Shown one piece after another: positions 32,215-44,279 of a stretch of 64,000 nt of DNA. The position numbers and the translations under genes were made by a program. Numbering within the stretch: position 1 is the stretch's first letter; each line of letters starts with the position of its first letter. The notes beneath the pieces are model-generated. The model was given only the letters and a program-made list of their open reading frames with translations, ran no database searches and was not told the DNA's origin. Source of the stretch: Arachis hypogaea (lineage: Eukaryota; Streptophyta; Magnoliopsida; Fabales; Fabaceae); contig NC_092050.1 in assembly GCF_003086295.3 (NCBI RefSeq), positions 145,731,699 through 145,795,698 of the forward strand, in the 5' to 3' direction.

Positions 32215-34949
32215 TGTAAACCCCGGTTAAATTAGTAGATAATTAGTTAATAAATTAGTTTTTAATAAGGAGGATTAGAAATGTGAATATTATATTAAAT
32301 TAGGATAGAGCTCATCGAAACAAGAATTTTGACATTAATTTCGAAAAAAACAGTTTAAGATTAGACCGAACGGGCCGAACCGGTTGAACCGGGCCCAAAC
32401 CGGGCCCATGGGCCCAACCGGACCAGCAATTAAAAAGAGAGCCACGGGCTCTTCCTTCTCCCCACTTTCATAACGACGCAGGAAGCTTTCCAGGGGAGGA
32501 AAGGAGAGAAACCATACGTTGACGGTAAAATCAATTTGCCGTAACTTCTCCGTCCGAGCTCCGATCGCTGTACCGTTTGTGGCCACGCGTTCACCGCGTC
32601 GAGCTCTACGTTTCTATCGGAACAATTTCATAGGTAACCTTCTATTTCACTTCAGCCTCCTTTTTCCCAAATTTTGGAAAATTAAGTGGAGATATTGAAT
32701 TTCTTTACTCTTTGATGTTTTAGAATCCAATTAGCTTGAGAAAAACGTTCACTCTTGCTTATGTGAAGCTTGGGTAAGGTGAGGATATGATAATTCTATT
32801 TTAATTTTATTGAATTTGAGCTTTGAGTATTAAAGTGGATATATATGTGTTATGAATGTATATTAGGTTGTGAATAAATAATTGGAGCTTGAAATTGTGA
32901 ATACTGGAACTTGGAGGAAGCGGATTAGTTGAGGTTTTGAGGGCTATGTTCTTTTAGGAAAATTGTCTTGGAATAATACTTGGGAATCGGCTAAGGTATG
33001 GTTTAGGTTTCTTGCATTTAATATATAATGTTCTGTGAAAACTTAGGCTAGATGACCATAGGATAAGTTGGAATGCAGGTGTATATTTAATATTTAGTAA
33101 TTTGTCGATGAATATAATTGGTTGAAGTTTATTGGATAATTAGTTATTAATTTTGGATGTTGAATGTTATTGTTGATGAACATGGTGGGTCTGGTGCTTG
33201 TTGATTAATTAATGATTCGATGAATTATTGATTTGAGGTATTTTATGTTAAAAGCCTAGGATTTGTGAACTATGACTCTTAGTTGAATTTTGGTTGTTGG
33301 ATTTGAATATTGTATGAGTTTAATTGTTGATCTGAGGTAGATTTTTTGTGGAGATTGTTATGATAATGAGGAAGGAAATGTTGAATTGAAAAGAATGCAG
33401 GTTTGGACCCGAACAGGGTGGCAAAGTCCGAGTTTTAGAGGAGATGCTGCCGAAATTTTATAAAAATTAGAGATTAGAGATTTTGTTTATATGATTATTT
33501 AAAAAGATTTAGATTCAAAGGTTATATGGTTTGATTTAGAGTTATTAAGAAAATGAGCATGCTTTAAGTTTGATTCATTTAGAAAAGAATGAATTATGTT
33601 TTGAATTGGAACTATTGATGGACGGAATGGGAGGTGTGATAATGAAGGATAAGGATTGAATATGATTGATGTATGATAATGAATGAAATGCGATTGAGAA
33701 TGATGTTGATGTTGAAGAATTATAATTGAATTACTTATATGGCTTATGAATTTGAATAATCTGAGATACGAGATTCCCTGGATTAAGTGCCGTGGCTTGC
33801 CACCACGTGTACCAGGTTGAAAACTCGATACTCTGTTGACCCTACGACGTAAGTGTGTGACCGGGCACTATATAAATTCCCGGGAATGTTACCCCCATTG
33901 AGTATTATTGATTATTTGAGAAAAAACTATGCATAGACTCTTGGGGATGCACGTCAGGGGACAGTCTAAGTACAATTCAGACTTGTCGGGTTGGCTGGAT
34001 AACCGACAGATGAGCCTCATCAGCCATAGGACAGGCATGCATCATATGCATATTACTTGAATTACTTGCTTGTGCTCTAATTGGGTGTGCTTATCTGTAT
34101 TTGCCATGCTAAATGTGTATTTGTTACCTGCAGTAGTTGTAACCTTCTTGTGTTTGCCTTTATCTGTCTATCTGTCTGTGAAATGCATGATGGAGTTGGA
34201 GGTATGGAGGAATGGCAAAAATGGGATTTAGATTTAAGGTTAAGTTAAGTTAGGTCTAAATATCCTTAGTAAACCACCTTTTATGGCTTCTGTGTAATAC
34301 TTTAAGCTCTATAATCTGAGTGTCGGCGTTCTAGGATTGCCTCTGGCATTCCCAGGACCTTATATATTATGTGTGTGGCACCTTTACCATACTGAGAACC
34401 TCCGGTTCTCATTCCATACTATGTTGTTGTTTTTCAGATGTAGGTCGAGAGGCATCTCGTTAGGCGTCTGGACTCTTGAAGCGGAGTGGTTACTGGGATA
34501 TTTTGTTATGCTTTGATGTATATATATGTACTTAGCTTTCTCTCCGCATGACTTATTCTTTTTGATCCTCTTAGAGGTTTATGGAGAGGCAGGATTGTGT
34601 ATATGTACTTTTGGGTTTTGGATATGTATGTATATATGTGTAAATATTCTCCGGCCAGTCTTGACTTCGCAGGCTGAGTCAGGAGCTTGTTATTTTGTAT
34701 CTTTGGCACTCTATTCCTACTTTTGTTATCGTATGTTTGATAGTTATGGTTTTCTTAGCACGCAAGTTAACTCGTTCCTTGAGCGTTGCGCTTTTATTTC
34801 GCGATTTTTATTTCCCCTATTCTTCAAGGCTCCTAACATATTATAATTCTTCTGCTATTATATGTACTCATTCCATTTTAGAGGTCGTAATACCACACCA
34901 CCTCTGTTTTACGGCTTAAGCGTAAAGCTTAGTGTGATAGGGTGTTACA
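32215..34949 (+). mobile_element. Solo LTR, Tekay/Del-type chromovirus (2735 bp)
   Basis: It starts TGTAAACCCCGG and ends GATAGGGTGTTACA, with a perfect CATTT duplication at 32210-32214 and 34950-34954. No internal element sequence is present, so it is the product of LTR-LTR recombination. It shares blocks with the LTR fragment at 19967-21116 (CGAGCTCCGATCGCTGTACC, GGGAATCGGCTAAGGTATGG). Large LTRs with this TGTAA...TTACA form are typical of Tekay elements in legumes. The ORFs inside (for example 34526-34919) are not genes. Confidence 0.88.
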
Positions 34950-34954
34950 CATTT

Positions 34955-36070
34955 TTTTAGGCCGGATCGGATATCGGATATATCCGCATAATTCAAAAAA
35001 ATTATTTTAAGATTTTGTTTGGCTGTTTTTACAAAAAAATATCCAGAAATTTCATTTTTTATCTGTTTAAGCCTATTTACTCCTAAAATATTATCAATAA
35101 TAGTTCTCTTTAATAACAAAAACAAAATAATAACACAAGATTTAAGTTTAATTCTTCTAAGTTAAAGTACAACATAAAAGATTAAAAACATAATATCATA
35201 AAATTCATAAAATAACACACTAAAATTCATATCACATTAAGGTTTACTTTCTTAAACTATGCTATTTATATGTGATGTGCAGATATGCAGATTTGCGGAT
35301 CGGATCCGCGGATATCACTGCCGAATCCGCAATCCGATCCTACCATAGTGCGGATCGGATCGGATCCGATCCGATGGCTCTGCAGATCGGATAATATCCG
35401 CAAAATTCGAATCGGATGCGGATAATTACCGCGGATATGCAGATATTATCCGATTCATGTGAAGCCGTAGTCCCTCGTCTCTCTTCAGTCTTTCTCCTCA
35501 CCGTCACCCTCTTCTCTCCACCTCTTTCTCCTCACCGTCGCACTCACTGACGTCTCCGAGACTACGCCGGTCCGACTCTTCGGTCTCGCTCGCTCACTCA
35601 CTGTGTCGCACTCAAGGTCGCCGTCACGCGCTGTGTCGTCGCTGTGATCTCACTGTGCCGCCGTCGCCTTCCCTGCCATCGTCTTTGCCGACGTCAGAAG
35701 AAAAGGGAACCAGTGAACCAGCGTCTGCGGTCGTCGTCGTCTTCAGTTGGTCAACTTCTTCCCTGTTCTTTCTTTTTTCAATTTCATTGAATCATTGCTG
35801 TAACAATCAGGGCTGATGGTTTGATATTATCAGGGCTGAATTCACTGATTTATTGTTACTGGTGGTTGAATTTGTTGCTCTGTTACTGTTGGTGTTGCTG
35901 AAATAATAACTTCCTCAAATTTTTTGTTGCCGTATACCTGTATTGACTGATTTGATTCTTACATAGGTGTTATTGATTTGATATAATTAGTTGAATTTAG
36001 TTTTTAATTAGGGTTTTTTTTGCTAGGATTTTAAAAATGTCTTCATCACAAACACCATCCGAAACACCAC
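34955..36070 (+). mobile_element. CGGAT-rich palindromic sequence, possible 5' end of a DNA transposon
   Basis: From 34957 to about 35465 there are many copies of CGGAT/ATCCG words, including the palindrome CGGATCGGATCGGATCCGATCCG near 35351. A GC-rich pyrimidine stretch follows, like a 5' leader (35460-35760). At 36037 a short ORF begins MSSSQTPSETPL, the style of the N-terminus of plant BED/hAT transposase genes, but it stops at once. The left side continues across the solo LTR (CGATATCCG before 32210). The family is uncertain. Confidence 0.4.
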
Positions 36071-36227
36071 TTATAATTTTATAATATATTATTAATATGA
36101 TTGTGAAGACATGTATTTTAACTTTTGATTTTAATTTATTTTTTATAATTTTATATTTTTATTTAATTAAGACTGGGTCAACTGGATAAATTACCTGATC
36201 GGTTCTGATAACTATGATAAAAACTAC

Positions 36228-36796
36228 GGGTGTTCAAATCCAAAATAATCTAAATTAATCTGTTCATCCAATCCAATTCAAATAAAAAACGATTAAAACC
36301 ACTAATTTAGATTTGATTGGATTCTATTTTTTACAAACTGTATGGATTGGATTGGATTTTTAATCTACTTAAAACCGATTCAATCCAATTCAAACTGCAC
36401 AATGTACTATAATATTATTATTTTATTATTATATTTATATTTTTACTTATAATATATTCAATTTGTAATATATTTTTATATTATTCATATATTATTTAAT
36501 ATATATTTTATGTTAAAAATGAAATTTATTTTATATTAATTAACTTATAATTTTATTCTATTTTTATATTATTATTGATTTTTTAAAATATTATTAAAAT
36601 TTATTATATCATTATTAGTTATTAAAAATTTGATGTTAAAAACTTGTTATATATATTTAATTTTTTTAATTTATAAAATCATAAATTCAATCAATCCAAA
36701 TCGATTGAAATTGGATTAAATTGGATTGGATTTTCTTTAAAAAATTATCTAATCCAAACTACACTATATCCAATCCAAACCGCAACTCAAACACCC
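36228..36796. mobile_element. MITE-like element, hAT style (569 bp)
   Basis: It begins GGGTGTTCAAATCC and ends CGCAACTCAAACACCC, giving short terminal inverted repeats GGGTGTTT/C. The inside is rich in AATCCAATCC words and their complements. I could not fix an 8-bp target duplication. It lies about 310 bp upstream of the BCKDHB start and so in its promoter region. Confidence 0.55.
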
Positions 36797-37105
36797 TTAC
36801 CAAAAACTGTGCTTTGTCCTTTCTTCATTTGCCATTCTATATCCATCGTTGTCACTGTGTTTTCTCTAATCTCTACCTTCCCCACAAATGCACGCAACAC
36901 CACCATAGATATCATTCTTTGAAACTCTGATATTGCATCACCTAAGCTTATAATCCACAATTTCTGAGTTACCATCAACATACATAATTTAGGACAAACT
37001 TACCGTCTTTTTTCTTTTCTCCTTTTTTTTTTTTTTTATTTTTTTTGCTAGTGTTAGGTAGATTGTCAGAGCAAGTTTCTCTCACAAAAGAAAAAGAAAT
37101 TAGAG
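36797..37105 (+). promoter_or_regulatory. Presumed proximal promoter and 5' UTR of BCKDHB
   Basis: This is the stretch between the MITE and the ATG, containing a long T-run (37021-37050) and a purine-rich leader directly before the start. I see no convincing TATA box; the boundaries are inferred from position only. Confidence 0.35.
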
Positions 37106-40100
37106 ATGTCAAGAAGCTGTGTGCAAAGAATTGGAAGATGGATCCCTTGGGTTTCAAAGAGAGGTTTTTCTAGTTCACCTTCTTCTTCATGCATCCAAAA
37201 GAGCGGTTCTGAGCAAGGTCTCAAATCATTGAACCTTTATTCTGCAATTAACCAAGCTCTCCACATTGCTTTGGACACTGATCCACGGTATGTGTCATCA
37301 TTGTTATTGTTACTATTGTTGTTTTTATTGTTATGATTGACTTTTTAGAGAAAGTACATGGAACTAACTTTTAGGTAGTCAGCATTATTCAATTCGAGTG
37401 TTTAGGTTTATAAATTAAGATTTAGGGTCAAAAGGATTATAATTTAGGGTGTAGAATTTAAGAGAAACAAATTAATTTAAAAAAAAGCTGGCTGATGTTG
37501 GCTTAAAATAATTAGTTATGTAGCATTACTCAAAAATGTCCTTCGATATTTTGCAATTTTTTTTATGTGTATAATGTGCATTGAGTTGGCAGAGAGGGGA
37601 GTGGGAAATAATAACATTGTGTTGTAATAACTGAAATCATATTGAGAATTGTTCCATTATATTGGAGAAGTGATTATTAGGTACTAATAGGCTAATCCTA
37701 TTGAATAGTTGAGATAACAAATAGTATTAGAAATTCTATGTTTCAACTCTCTTGTATAATAATACATTTATACATGATTTTGAGAATGAAATTGTTACTT
37801 ATCTTAGTGTGTATTCAATGATGCTTAAGTTTTCCATAGAGAACTTTTTTATCAAGAACGTAGAAACTTTGTCCGCAACAACTTTGATTATAAGCTTTCT
37901 GCGCTAATGTAAAGTGGTAGAGCGATAGTAAACAATCGAAACCAAGAAAAAGTAAGAGAGAATGAAGATGGTTTTTGAGCTTCAATTATTTAGACATTGG
38001 CTCTTACCTTTAGGTTTGACTAACTAAATCTAACCATTGCTAATATGAAGCTTTGTATCCTACTATCCTTGTATACATACATAAAGAACAAGTATTATTA
38101 TTAACAAGAGAAGGATAATACTAATTATGGAGCATAATATACCCCTCATTATAAAAGATTAGGATATACAAGAATACACAAGCAGCAGCATAGAAATGGA
38201 GCGAATTTCTCCAATCTCAATGCATCTTTGGGAAAAGATACTCTTCTAAACATTTTATACTCCTTAAAGATGTGAGTATTATGCTCTATCCAAATACCCT
38301 TACTGGTAGCAGAAATTGCAATTGCCATGAATTTTTTATTTTCTTCCTTCTCCCGAAACTGTTTAAACAAGAACTGATTTAAGTCTCTATGTTGTACCCA
38401 ACACCCATCAAAGATGCTAAACAATGCATTCCATGAAAATGTAGCCTCTGGACAGTTTAAAAGCAAATATGACACTGATTAAGAATTCAATCCACTCATA
38501 TCGCACACGTCTAGTAAATAACATGTGGCTTCCGACAGGCAATTGTTTTAAAAAAAATCATATGATTTTATTTCTTCTAGGATTAATTTGATCCCATTGT
38601 TGAATGAAATTGATATGTATTTCTTGTACACCTTTAAGTTCCTGTTTACATATCTTTAACTCTCACTGTGAAACGAAATTATTTTTTCGTATAGAATCAA
38701 TATTATGTTCAACCTCATCTTCTCTTGCATTTGATTTCAGTTCTTATGTTTTCGGAGAAGATGTGAGCTTTGGTGGGGTCTTTCGTTGTACAACAGGATT
38801 AGCAGACAAATTTGGGAAGAAAAGGGTTTTCAATACTCCTTTATGTGAACAAGTATTTCTTTACTTCTTTGTTGCCTTTCCGTTTTCTCTTTTCTTGTTC
38901 TATTCCCATTCTCCCTCTAAATTTTTATGATTGGTTATGATTCTAAAATCTCACTAGACAGTTCTAGGAAGATGTGTTCAATTGAAGATCCAAAAATGAT
39001 TCAGTGAACTTCTTTAGTTCTTTCTTGCTACGTATGTTTCTAATTGTTTGTAATTAGTATTCCTTTAGCACTCATTTAAAACAATTGTGCTGAAATGCTA
39101 TTCATAGGGTATCGTTGGCTTTGGCATTGGTCTAGCGGCAATGGTGAGCCTCAGAGCTTAAAATGGTTTTACTTCCTAGTTTTGAACCAACAAATTTAGT
39201 TTTCCTTCTCCTTCTCTTTTTGATGTAACAATTGTTTAAACTCCTTTTATATTTTACATGGCAGGGCAATCGAGCCATAGCAGAAATTCAGTTTGCAGAT
39301 TACATTTTTCCTGCTTTTGATCAGGCATTCTCCCCTCTCACGGCTAGTTTTAGTCAAAGCTACATTCGATAGGTAATTGATCAATTTTTATTTCCAGATT
39401 GTCAACGAAGCTGCTAAATTCAGATACCGAAGTGGGAATCAATTTAATTGTGGTGGTAAATTTCTTTTCCTGCTTTAACGTTTGAAGTTCTGGCTTATTT
39501 TTATTTTCACCTGTTGCATGAAAATCGTTTTACTCACTCCTATAGGTTTAACGATTAGAGCCCCTTATGGAGCTGTGGGCCATGGTGGGCATTACCATTC
39601 TCAATCCCCTGAGGCTTTTTTCTGTCATGTTCCTGGTATCAAAGTACGGTGCTTTCATACATTCATTTTTTGCTGATTAAACTTTTCTTCATTCTTGTTT
39701 AAAGGCCCTCTTCATGTGTAAGATGATCATCGGTTTAGACCAAGTGATAGTGAACATGCATGCCTAAATCTAGTCATCAAATTAAGACAGCTAAAAATAA
39801 TGGAATTTAGAAAGCACCTGCATCTTACCTCCCAGATGAAGCGTGGCAGGATATCTCAAATTTTTTTGAAGTACCATTAATTTATTCAATGATATGCTTG
39901 TTGTTGTTTAGGCCTTGAGCATAAAACTGATTTCATTCAGGAGCATCTTAACCCCTGTGGTTGATAATATAAATCAGAGATGGTTTAAAATCCATTGACC
40001 AGTCACAAATGGTAATATGATTTATACTTGTTCCTTGTTTATGACATGTATTCTTACATCTTTGACGCAAAGTTACAATGGAATTTCTGCTACCATCAAT

Positions 40101-42727
40101 AGGAAACCCATAAAATCCATTATCACCGATTTTGAACCTAAGTTACATACCTATTACATGCAGTTTACTTCCAAGAGTATACACAGATTTCATATAATTA
40201 ATGATCTTATTGTAGAATACTGTTGTTTTATGGTTGGTACATTTTTACGAAATGTCTCGAGTGTTTCTTTTAAAGGTGGTCATCCCTCGAAGTCCCCGAG
40301 AAGCAAAAGGGCTATTGCTGTCTTGCATTCGAGATCCAAATCCTATTGTATTTTTTGAACCGAAGGTTGTGTTTTATCATGAGAATTATGTCTTCAGCTT
40401 CTTTATGGCATTTGACTTGTGAAAATTAAATCATTTGAATCTTGGTTTCAGTGGCTATATCGTTTGGCTGTTGAAGAAGTACCAGAGGATGATTACATGT
40501 TGCCACTATCCGAGGCAGAGGTACAACACAAGTCGCATTAAATTCATGAAATGAAGTTAGAAGTTCGTCATAACTACAGAATGATAATTCTGTGAAACAT
40601 TTAGTCTGATAATTTTTTTTAACATATATTCAGGTGGTTCGGCAGGGAAGTGATATTACACTTGTTGGATGGGGAGCTCAATTATCTGTAATGGAACAAG
40701 CCTGTCTAAATGCTGAAAAAGTAAGTTGCATCGGCGCAAAAATAGGTTACAACATACATTCTGCATCACACAATAATTCTCCATGGTTTACAGTATGTTG
40801 GGCAAGTTGTTGTTGAAGAATTATACTTGGTTTTTGGAATCAATCATTTTTTTCCAGAAAGGGAAAACAAATTGAATTTGGGGTTGGGATATTTGATCAT
40901 ACGGTTGGTTGAGTTACATGTGGAAGAAAACATTTTTTTTTAGAATTCTAATGTCAGAGGGAAGCTGATTCTGTTTCCATGATTGACAAAAGAAATTAAC
41001 AGAGACTAGAATTGGAAACCGTGGTCAAATAGTACAGACATGAAACTAATATATCACATCTATTTTATGTCAAAAATGCTATGTTCACACCAAAAATCAG
41101 TTACCAAATTATCCATTATGTATGTATTTATGTATAAATACATGCGTAGTTTAACTCGTGTATTTTGTATTTTAATATATATTCTATACAAATAATTCAT
41201 TTAGTGGCTGATTTTTTGTCAAGACCTAGTATGGTTGATTTTATATGTGCTAGTATATCAATAGGCAGTACTTTTTTTATTTATTATGTGTAATAGTAAT
41301 AAAAATGGAATTACCCAATATGACAAGTTGTTTATAACTTAATTAAGAAGCTTACAGATGCAGAACAATATGCCATGCAAGTGCTTCATAACTTATTTAG
41401 TATTAAATAAACTCAGATATGATTACTGTCAAAAGAATTTATTAATTACAACTCAAACATGAGAATATTGTTGGTATTTAATTCATATATAATAGGAAAA
41501 AATAGGCAACAAAATGATAAGCACATATTTTCATGTCGTGTCAATGTACATATGTCTAAGTGAAACTGTAGTTGAGCAGTATGTCAATTTGGGTTGTTGG
41601 TATTTAATTTTCATATATAAAACTATTTAGAGCATCCCATCTGTAGATTCTTCTTGTTATTTTCCAGTGGAAAATTCGGTAGTTGAAACTCTCTTAAATT
41701 TACTTACCGTTGGGGAAAAAATAATTCATAATATGAGAAAAATACTGAAAATCACAATTTGCTTGTCTATCATAAAATATAATCATAATATGAGAAAAAT
41801 ACTGAAAATCACAATTTGCTTGTCTATCATAAAATATTACTTGTTTCTTAAAATTTTCAAGTAATTGTGACATTTTACAGGAAGGAATTTCTTGTGAACT
41901 GATAGATCTAAAGACATTAATACCTTGGGATAAGGAAACAGTGGAGGCCTCAGTTAACAAGACAGGAAGGCTACTTGTGAGTAAATTAATTTCAACGGTC
42001 AAAGAACGGGTGTATCCGGATTTATAGATGTCTCCAAATACATTGATTAATTATATTTAGATGCATTGATTTATAACTTTATCAAAAAAAGTCAAAATGA
42101 CCATCAATGTGGAATGGAGGGAGTGTCTTACATGATGCTTTCAATGGGATGTATAGATTAGTCATGAAGCTCCGGTAACTGGAGGTTTTGGTGCTGAAAT
42201 CTCCGCTTCTATTGTTGAACGCTGCTTCTCGAGGGTATGCTTCAGCCAAATTATTGTTGTAGAGTATATGAAATTGCATTCATACTTAACCATATTCAAC
42301 AATATCGGTACGAATTCCTAACCGTCTCTTTCGTTATTTGTGGTATAGTTAGAAGCCCCTGTAGCGAGAATCTGCGGTCTAGACACCCCTTTTCCTTTGG
42401 TGTTTGAGCCCTTCTACATGCCAACCAAGAATAAGGTAACTTGTCTGTTCGCCTTAATTTTCTTTACAATCATGATAGGTGTACACAAAAAATCAGTTAC
42501 CAATATATAATGCATATTGAAATATAAAATACAAATTAAAAATGAGTTAAACAAACACGTATTTATATACATGATGACTGATTTAATAGTTGATTTTTGG
42601 TGTACACATAACATTTTTGTTTTCCTTATAGGGTAAATTACACTAGCATCCTTGAGATTCCATAACAAGTTCTGCCACTTATTTTATGCAGATATTGGAT
42701 GCTATTAAATCAACCGTTGGCTACTGA
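37106..42727 (+). CDS. BCKDHB: 2-oxoisovalerate dehydrogenase E1 subunit beta, mitochondrial
   Basis: Beta subunit of the E1 component of the branched-chain 2-oxoacid dehydrogenase complex in the mitochondrial matrix, which with E1-alpha decarboxylates the keto acids of Leu, Ile and Val using thiamine diphosphate. Thirteen exons: 37106-37287, 38741-38852, 39108-39143, 39265-39324, 39398-39455, 39546-39643, 40276-40365, 40452-40520, 40634-40720, 41881-41976, 42157-42234, 42349-42435, 42692-42727. They sum to 1089 nt (362 aa), in frame at every join. The N-terminus is an Arg/Ser-rich mitochondrial presequence ([15 protein letters not shown]). The body holds the transketolase-type fold: [53 protein letters not shown], and the C-terminal domain [12 protein letters not shown]. 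Intron 4 (39325-39397) begins GC, not GT; all others are GT-AG. No stops: apparently functional. Confidence 0.95.
38150..38520 (-). pseudogene. LINE ORF2 C-terminal fragment in BCKDHB intron 1
   Basis: The minus strand reads [20 protein letters not shown], a W-rich run, and then [12 protein letters not shown]. This is the layout of the zinc-binding RVT region at the end of plant L1 ORF2 (HLFLHC...W..LF, then ..W.ER..RIF). It is an old, short fragment antisense to the host gene. Confidence 0.6.
39325..39397 (+). other. Non-canonical GC-AG intron in BCKDHB
   Basis: Exon 4 must end at CAG (39324) to keep the frame, and the intron begins GCATTC and ends TTTCCAG. Reading on to the next good GT (GATAG|GTAATT, about 39371) would include an in-frame TAG. 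GC donors are a known minority class, usually with strong AG|GCAAG context; here only the upstream CAG fits. Confidence 0.75.
41083..41222. mobile_element. MITE in BCKDHB intron 9
   Basis: The left end TTCACACCAAAAATCAGTTACC pairs with the right end GTGGCTGATTTTTTGTC. The middle carries TTTATGTATAAATACATGCG and ATATTCTATAC stretches. It belongs to the same family as 42479-42607. The right end is eroded. Confidence 0.6.
41727..41838 (+). repeat. 57-bp tandem repeat, two copies, just before BCKDHB exon 10
   Basis: The unit begins CATAATATGAGAAAAATACTG and includes CACAATTTGCTTGTCTATC. The second copy starts at 41784 and is nearly exact. It lies about 40 bp upstream of the exon 10 acceptor. Confidence 0.9.
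42479..42607. mobile_element. MITE in BCKDHB intron 12 (129 bp)
   Basis: The ends GTGTACACAAAAAATCAG and TTGATTTTTGGTGTACAC are inverted repeats with few mismatches. AAATATAAAATACAAATT and TATTTATATACAT lie inside. Its relative lies in intron 9 in the opposite sense. Confidence 0.8.
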
Positions 42728-43011
42728 TGAGCTTAATCACAATCTTTCAACCATCTATGTGATCTTGAATTCATATGATCATGTTTGGGACGAGATGGAT
42801 TCGTATAACGCATTGCAGACCATGGAATCTGCGGATTAAATTAACCATGCCCTTCTCCAAATGTAAAACATTTTTTAAAAAATAATAATAATAAAGGAAA
42901 GAATGAATGAAACTTGAAAATAACCATACATTCGCATATTAGGCCCATCCTTGTAATTCTATATATAATAGGAATATATCACATGAAATATTTAAATGAG
43001 AATGTGAGAAT

Positions 43012-43165
43012 GAGTTAATAGTCAAAATCGTTCTTGAAAGATACTTCGATCTTCATATTAGTCCTCGAAAGATGACGGATATGACCACGTTCGTTCTTCC
43101 GTCATTTCCTTCGCTGAGCTGGCTAACGTTGGGTGACGTGTTCCGTTAACTGCCCGGGTGGACGG
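43012..43165 (+). repeat. Left TIR of MULE 1
   Basis: It aligns with the reverse complement of 48793-48972 at most positions. It lacks about 30 bp between two GAAAGATG words, probably lost by recombination between them. Confidence 0.88.
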
Positions 43166-43347
43166 CGCCTACGTGTACGTTGGGGTTGCTGACAAGGTAA
43201 GTACGTTAAAACAATTCAAATCAGTCCCTTGGATGATGAACCTTAATCCTAAATTTATTGATAAATAAGTCGCGGTCAAGAATCATATGGCCACATAGTT
43301 GGGTAGAACTTGGAATTGTTGGGTTGCTGGGAGGATGGAGACGAAAA

Positions 43348-43874
43348 ATGGAGGTCAGTGGTGGTGTGTCTTTTCGGTTGCACGACAATAACAGTTCCAA
43401 TGCTTCAATGCGAATGAGGAGGAAGACTCATGAGGAATCATGTTTCTGCGGGTTGAAGGCTGTGATAAAAAATCTGGGACAGCAGAGAACCCAGATAGAT
43501 TATTCTATGCATGTCCAAGGTACTGGGTGAGTGGTGTTGAAAAAGTTGAAGGTTTTCCATCTTGTTCTGTGTTATTGGGTGTTTTTCATTGTTTTCTTTT
43601 CTGATTAATCAATTTGCAGAAGGGTAGTAACTGTAATTATTTTAAGTGAGTTGATGATAATGACTATCGAGCAGTGGTTGAAGGTGGTGCAAAGGAAAAT
43701 TCTAGAACTGAATTGCAGGTTGAAAGTGACTATGATGAATGGAGGGTGAAGGTGGCATGGAGATTGGGTAGCTTAGAAGCTGAAGTTAGATATTTGAAAT
43801 TGCTAATAATTTTCATGTTTGTGATAGTTGTAATTAATGTGATCCTTTGTTGTTTGATATGTACTTCCAAGTAA
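43348..43874 (+). pseudogene. GRF-type zinc-finger ORF with C-terminal membrane segment, in MULE 1
   Basis: Two exons are inferred: 43348-43526 and 43620-43874, with a GT-AG intron. Exon 1 reads MEVSGGVSFRLHDNN, basic residues, then the start of a GRF zinc finger (SCFCGLKAVIK). A missing A in the A6 run at 43467-43472 shifts the frame before the NPDRLFYACPRY part. Exon 2 gives CNYFK followed by TGA where GRF fingers carry Trp, then an acidic stretch, a coiled-coil-like KVAWRLGSLEAEVRYLK, and a hydrophobic helix LLIIFMFVIVVINVILCCL before the stop. GRF fingers occur in nucleic-acid enzymes; a small GRF protein with a membrane tail has no assigned role that I know. It is convergent with the transposase. 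Confidence 0.75.
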
Positions 43875-44279
43875 ACACAATTCTGTTGAAATGTAACAGT
43901 GTATCGAGTTGGATGGATTGAATGAGAATAGATGTTTGATTAGTGCTGTTTAAGATTAACTCCAAACTCTCAATTACTGGCATTCTGGAATATTGCAAAT
44001 TAATCAATATCACTGTTGCTATAAGATTAAGCCATAAACAGGATAAGTAATCAAAGTAAGTAGTCATAACATTGTGCTGCCATTCAAGGCTAATTGTCAC
44101 ATTGTCTGAAAGATAAGTACCACAACAAATTCATAAGGTATCCAATCCTAAAAATGAAGGCTACACCAAATGAAAAGGGCAGATACAACTTTCAGATTAC
44201 ATATAACCACAATGTTTAATATGGTACTTCATTTGCCCTATACAAAAAAACTAAAGCAGCCCCATACATTGCTTTCTAA

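Noticed and set aside
34526..34919. ORFs of 106 and 74 aa
   Set aside because: They are within the solo LTR near its end, with no known domain.
35340..35470. CRISPR-like or satellite array from repeated CGGAT words
   Set aside because: The words are short, irregularly spaced and in both orientations, without unique spacers; this is a eukaryotic nuclear locus.
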